Below, piece after piece: positions 6,753 to 8,352 of a stretch of DNA of 8,352 nt (positions are counted from its first letter, which is position 1; each line of letters opens with the position of its first letter). The notes beneath the pieces were generated by a model that saw only the letters and a list, made by a program, of their open reading frames with translations, did not search any database and was not told the origin of the DNA. This stretch comes from Bacillota bacterium. GTDB lineage: Bacteria; Bacillota; Sulfobacillia; JABLXB01. The position numbers and the translations under genes are program-made. The stretch spans positions 1 through 8,352 of the forward strand of contig JANLGA010000077.1 in NCBI GenBank assembly GCA_024653225.1, given 5' to 3'.

Positions 6753-7800
6753 CATACTCACCTTGTTTTCGCGGGGTGGAGGGCCCGGGAATTCACCTTG
6801 AGACTCGAGGGAGCCTCCTACCTGGAGATCCTCGAATCCGGCGGCGGCATAATCAGCACGGTCCGGAACACGCGCGCCGCATCCGAACGCCGTCTTCTGG
6901 ATGACGTACTCGACAGGCTGGACCTGTTCTTGGCGGCCGGAACGACGACCGTTGAGATCAAGAGTGGGTACGGCCTGGAAACCGGGGAAGAGATGAAGTG
7001 CCTCAGGGTGATCTCGGCGGCGGGGAGGATCCATCCCGTGGACGTCGTTCCGACCTTCATGGGGGCGCATGCGATCCCGCCGGAGTTCGGCCGGGACGCC
7101 GCAGGGTACGTGGAAGTACTCGTGCGGGAGATGATACCCGCGGTCGCGCGAGCGGGCCTGGCGAAGTACGCGGACGTGTTCTGCGAGAAGGGCGTCTTCG
7201 GGGTCGAGGAATCGCGCCGGATCTTGCTTGAGGCGAAACGATTCGGGATGGGCGCCAAGATACACGCGGACGAGCTGTCGTGCCTGGGAGGCGCCGAGCT
7301 CGCGGCCGAGGTCGGCGCGGTTTCCGCCGAGCATCTGCTGATGTCGTCGCAGCGAGGCCTCGAGATGATGAGGGACGCGGGCTGCGTCGCGGTGCTGTTG
7401 CCCGTCGTGCCCTTCTTCCTGGGGCAGGAGGGGTACGCCCCCGCGAGGAAGATGATAGACATGGGACTGCCGGTGGCCCTGGCCACGGATTTCAACCCGG
7501 GCACTTCCACGGCCCAGGGCATTCCGCTCGTGATGACTATGGCTTGCGCCATGATGAAGATGAGTCCGGAGGAGTGCTTCACGGCGGCGACGGTGAACGC
7601 CGCGTGGGCGATAGGTTTGGGGGACCGCCTGGGCAGCCTGGAGCCGGGGAAGCAGGCGGACCTCGTGGTGTTCTCGGCGGAGACCTACCACGAGGTGCCC
7701 TACAGGTTCGGAGCCAACCTGGCCCGTCACGTGATCAAGCGGGGCAAGCTCGTGGCTTCCAACGGGAAGGTCGAGAGATACGCAAGGAACTCGGGAGCGC

Positions 7801-7807
7801 AAGGAGG
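7801..7807 (+). promoter_or_regulatory. Ribosome binding site of the cyclodeaminase gene, inside the end of hutI
   Basis: AAGGAGG is a full Shine-Dalgarno core, 12 bases before the ATG at 7820. The spacing is slightly long. Combined with the ATGA overlap it suggests both independent initiation and translational coupling. This matters because ribosomes translating hutI in its original frame terminate at 6742, far upstream. Confidence 0.6.
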
Positions 7808-7819
7808 TTCCGCCGGACA

Positions 7820-8352
7820 ATGAACGAAGGGATAAGGCCCGGTTCTCTGACGCTGGACGAATTCCTGGACCGGGTGGCCGCTGGGACGCCCGCACCGGGG
7901 GGAGGGAGCGCCTCCGCACTGGCCGGCGCAGTGGGCGCCGCCCTCTCTTCGATGGTGGCGAACCTGACCATCGGCCGTGCGAAGTTCGCCGACAGGGAGA
8001 CCGCGATGAGGCGGATACTCGAGGGCGCCGACCGGGCGCGGTCCGAGTTGACGCAGCTCATCGAGGAGGACATGCGGGCGTTTGACCGCGTCATGGAGGC
8101 GTACCGACTCCCGCGGGGCACCCCCGAGGAGGCCGCGGCGAGGAAAGAGGCGATCCAGGGCGCGCTAAAGGGGGCTTGCGAGTGTCCCCTGCGGGTGATG
8201 AGGCTCTCGCTGGAATGCCTGATGCTGGCCGAAGAGGCCGCCGCCGGCGGCAACCCGAACGCCGTCAGCGACTGCGGTGTCTCGGGGCTTCTCCTGCGGG
8301 CGGCCGTGGAGGGCGCCGGGTACAACGTCCTGATAAACCTGGCAAGCATCGA
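7820..8352 (+). CDS. Cyclodeaminase/cyclohydrolase family protein (FTCD_C; 3' end off the window)
   Basis: The frame is open from ATG 7820 to the window edge (177 codons, no stop); family members are around 200-210 residues, so only the tail is missing. It belongs to the formiminotransferase-cyclodeaminase C-terminal family (FchA or the FtcD cyclodeaminase domain). These proteins convert 5-formimino-tetrahydrofolate to 5,10-methenyl-tetrahydrofolate and ammonia, or act as methenyl-THF cyclohydrolase. Signatures are TPAPGGGSASALAGAVGAAL (from T23), the folate-binding glycine-rich loop, and GGNPNAVSDCGVSG (from G143). The rest is helical, as expected. The ATG overlaps the hutI stop (ATGA, 7820-7823). 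Next to hutH and hutI the likely job is handling the formimino group released from formiminoglutamate. Its partner formiminotransferase is not in the window. Family assignment is firm; the exact activity is inferred from context. Confidence 0.92.
   Translation, partial: MNEGIRPGSLTLDEFLDRVAAGTPAPGGGSASALAGAVGAALSSMVANLTIGRAKFADRETAMRRILEGADRARSELTQLIEEDMRAFDRVMEAYRLPRGTPEEAAARKEAIQGALKGACECPLRVMRLSLECLMLAEEAAAGGNPNAVSDCGVSGLLLRAAVEGAGYNVLINLASI

Larger units (their letters stand above)
6475..7823 (+). pseudogene. hutI: Imidazolonepropionase, frameshifted by a 32-base inverted insertion
   Basis: HutI hydrolyses 4-imidazolone-5-propionate to N-formimino-L-glutamate, the third step of histidine degradation. 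As read, the GTG at 6475 gives only the N-terminal part up to VVTPG (G78). It then runs through an inserted 32-base segment and stops at TGA 6742-6744. The remainder lies in another frame from CTG 6741 to the TGA at 7821-7823. Removing the 32 bases (for example 6706-6737) gives a continuous 438-residue amidohydrolase. Its metal ligands would be H83 and H85 in LIDPHTHLVFAG, H253 in KIHADELSCLGG and D328 in ATDFNPGTS, and it would also carry KSGYGLE (K152 onward) and FMGAHAIPPEF (H188). The 3' part alone could start at TTG 6798 but would lack the HTH motif and be inactive. Everything outside the insertion looks conserved, so the lesion is recent or an assembly error. The downstream gene overlaps its stop by four bases. 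Confidence 0.9.

Noticed and set aside
6639..7919. Long minus-strand open frame (426 codons) opposite hutI
   Set aside because: It is antisense to a clearly recognisable HutI and crosses the inverted insertion. Its composition is that of a GC-rich shadow frame with no family resemblance.
1..8352. tRNA, rRNA, CRISPR array or phage genes
   Set aside because: No cloverleaf, rRNA segment, spaced direct repeats or phage-type proteins were seen on either strand.

Overview
The window is GC-rich DNA with every supported gene on the + strand, packed head to tail. The organism is most likely a high-GC, deep-branching member of the Bacillota. Three things suggest this: the YmfF/YmfH pair of M16 proteases, a Bacillus-type HutI sequence, and good Shine-Dalgarno sites with frequent GTG/TTG starts. 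This is inference from gene content and no close relative could be identified.

Layout. (1) 2-934 is the C-terminal half of FtsH, a membrane AAA+ zinc protease, followed by a strong hairpin terminator (955-975). (2) 1112-2389 and 2417-3712 encode the non-catalytic (YfmF) and catalytic (YfmH, HFLEH motif) partners of an M16 peptidase pair. (3) 3733-5253 is hutH, histidine ammonia-lyase, only 20 bases after yfmH and probably in the same transcript. (4) 5345-6403 is an unrecognised, N-terminally membrane-anchored protein with beta-propeller/NHL-like strands, sitting inside the hut cluster. (5) 6475-7823 is hutI, imidazolonepropionase, broken by a frameshift. (6) 7820 to the window end is a cyclodeaminase/cyclohydrolase (FTCD_C family), overlapping the hutI stop by four bases.

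The hut genes cover histidine to urocanate (HutH), imidazolonepropionate to formiminoglutamate (HutI), and formimino-tetrahydrofolate to methenyl-tetrahydrofolate (cyclodeaminase). Urocanase (HutU) and a glutamate formiminotransferase are not in the window and could lie downstream.

The most striking feature is at 6686-6752. A 32-base segment in hutI is the exact reverse complement of the flanking (ancestral) hutI sequence. It creates two mutually exclusive perfect hairpins and shifts the frame immediately before the metal-binding HTH motif. Removing it restores a textbook HutI with all metal ligands. It has the footprint of a two-step template-switch mutation, or of a foldback assembly artefact, and is probably recent because the rest of the gene is intact. 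A second apparent frame break, an 11-base deficit, is seen in ftsH at the extreme left edge.
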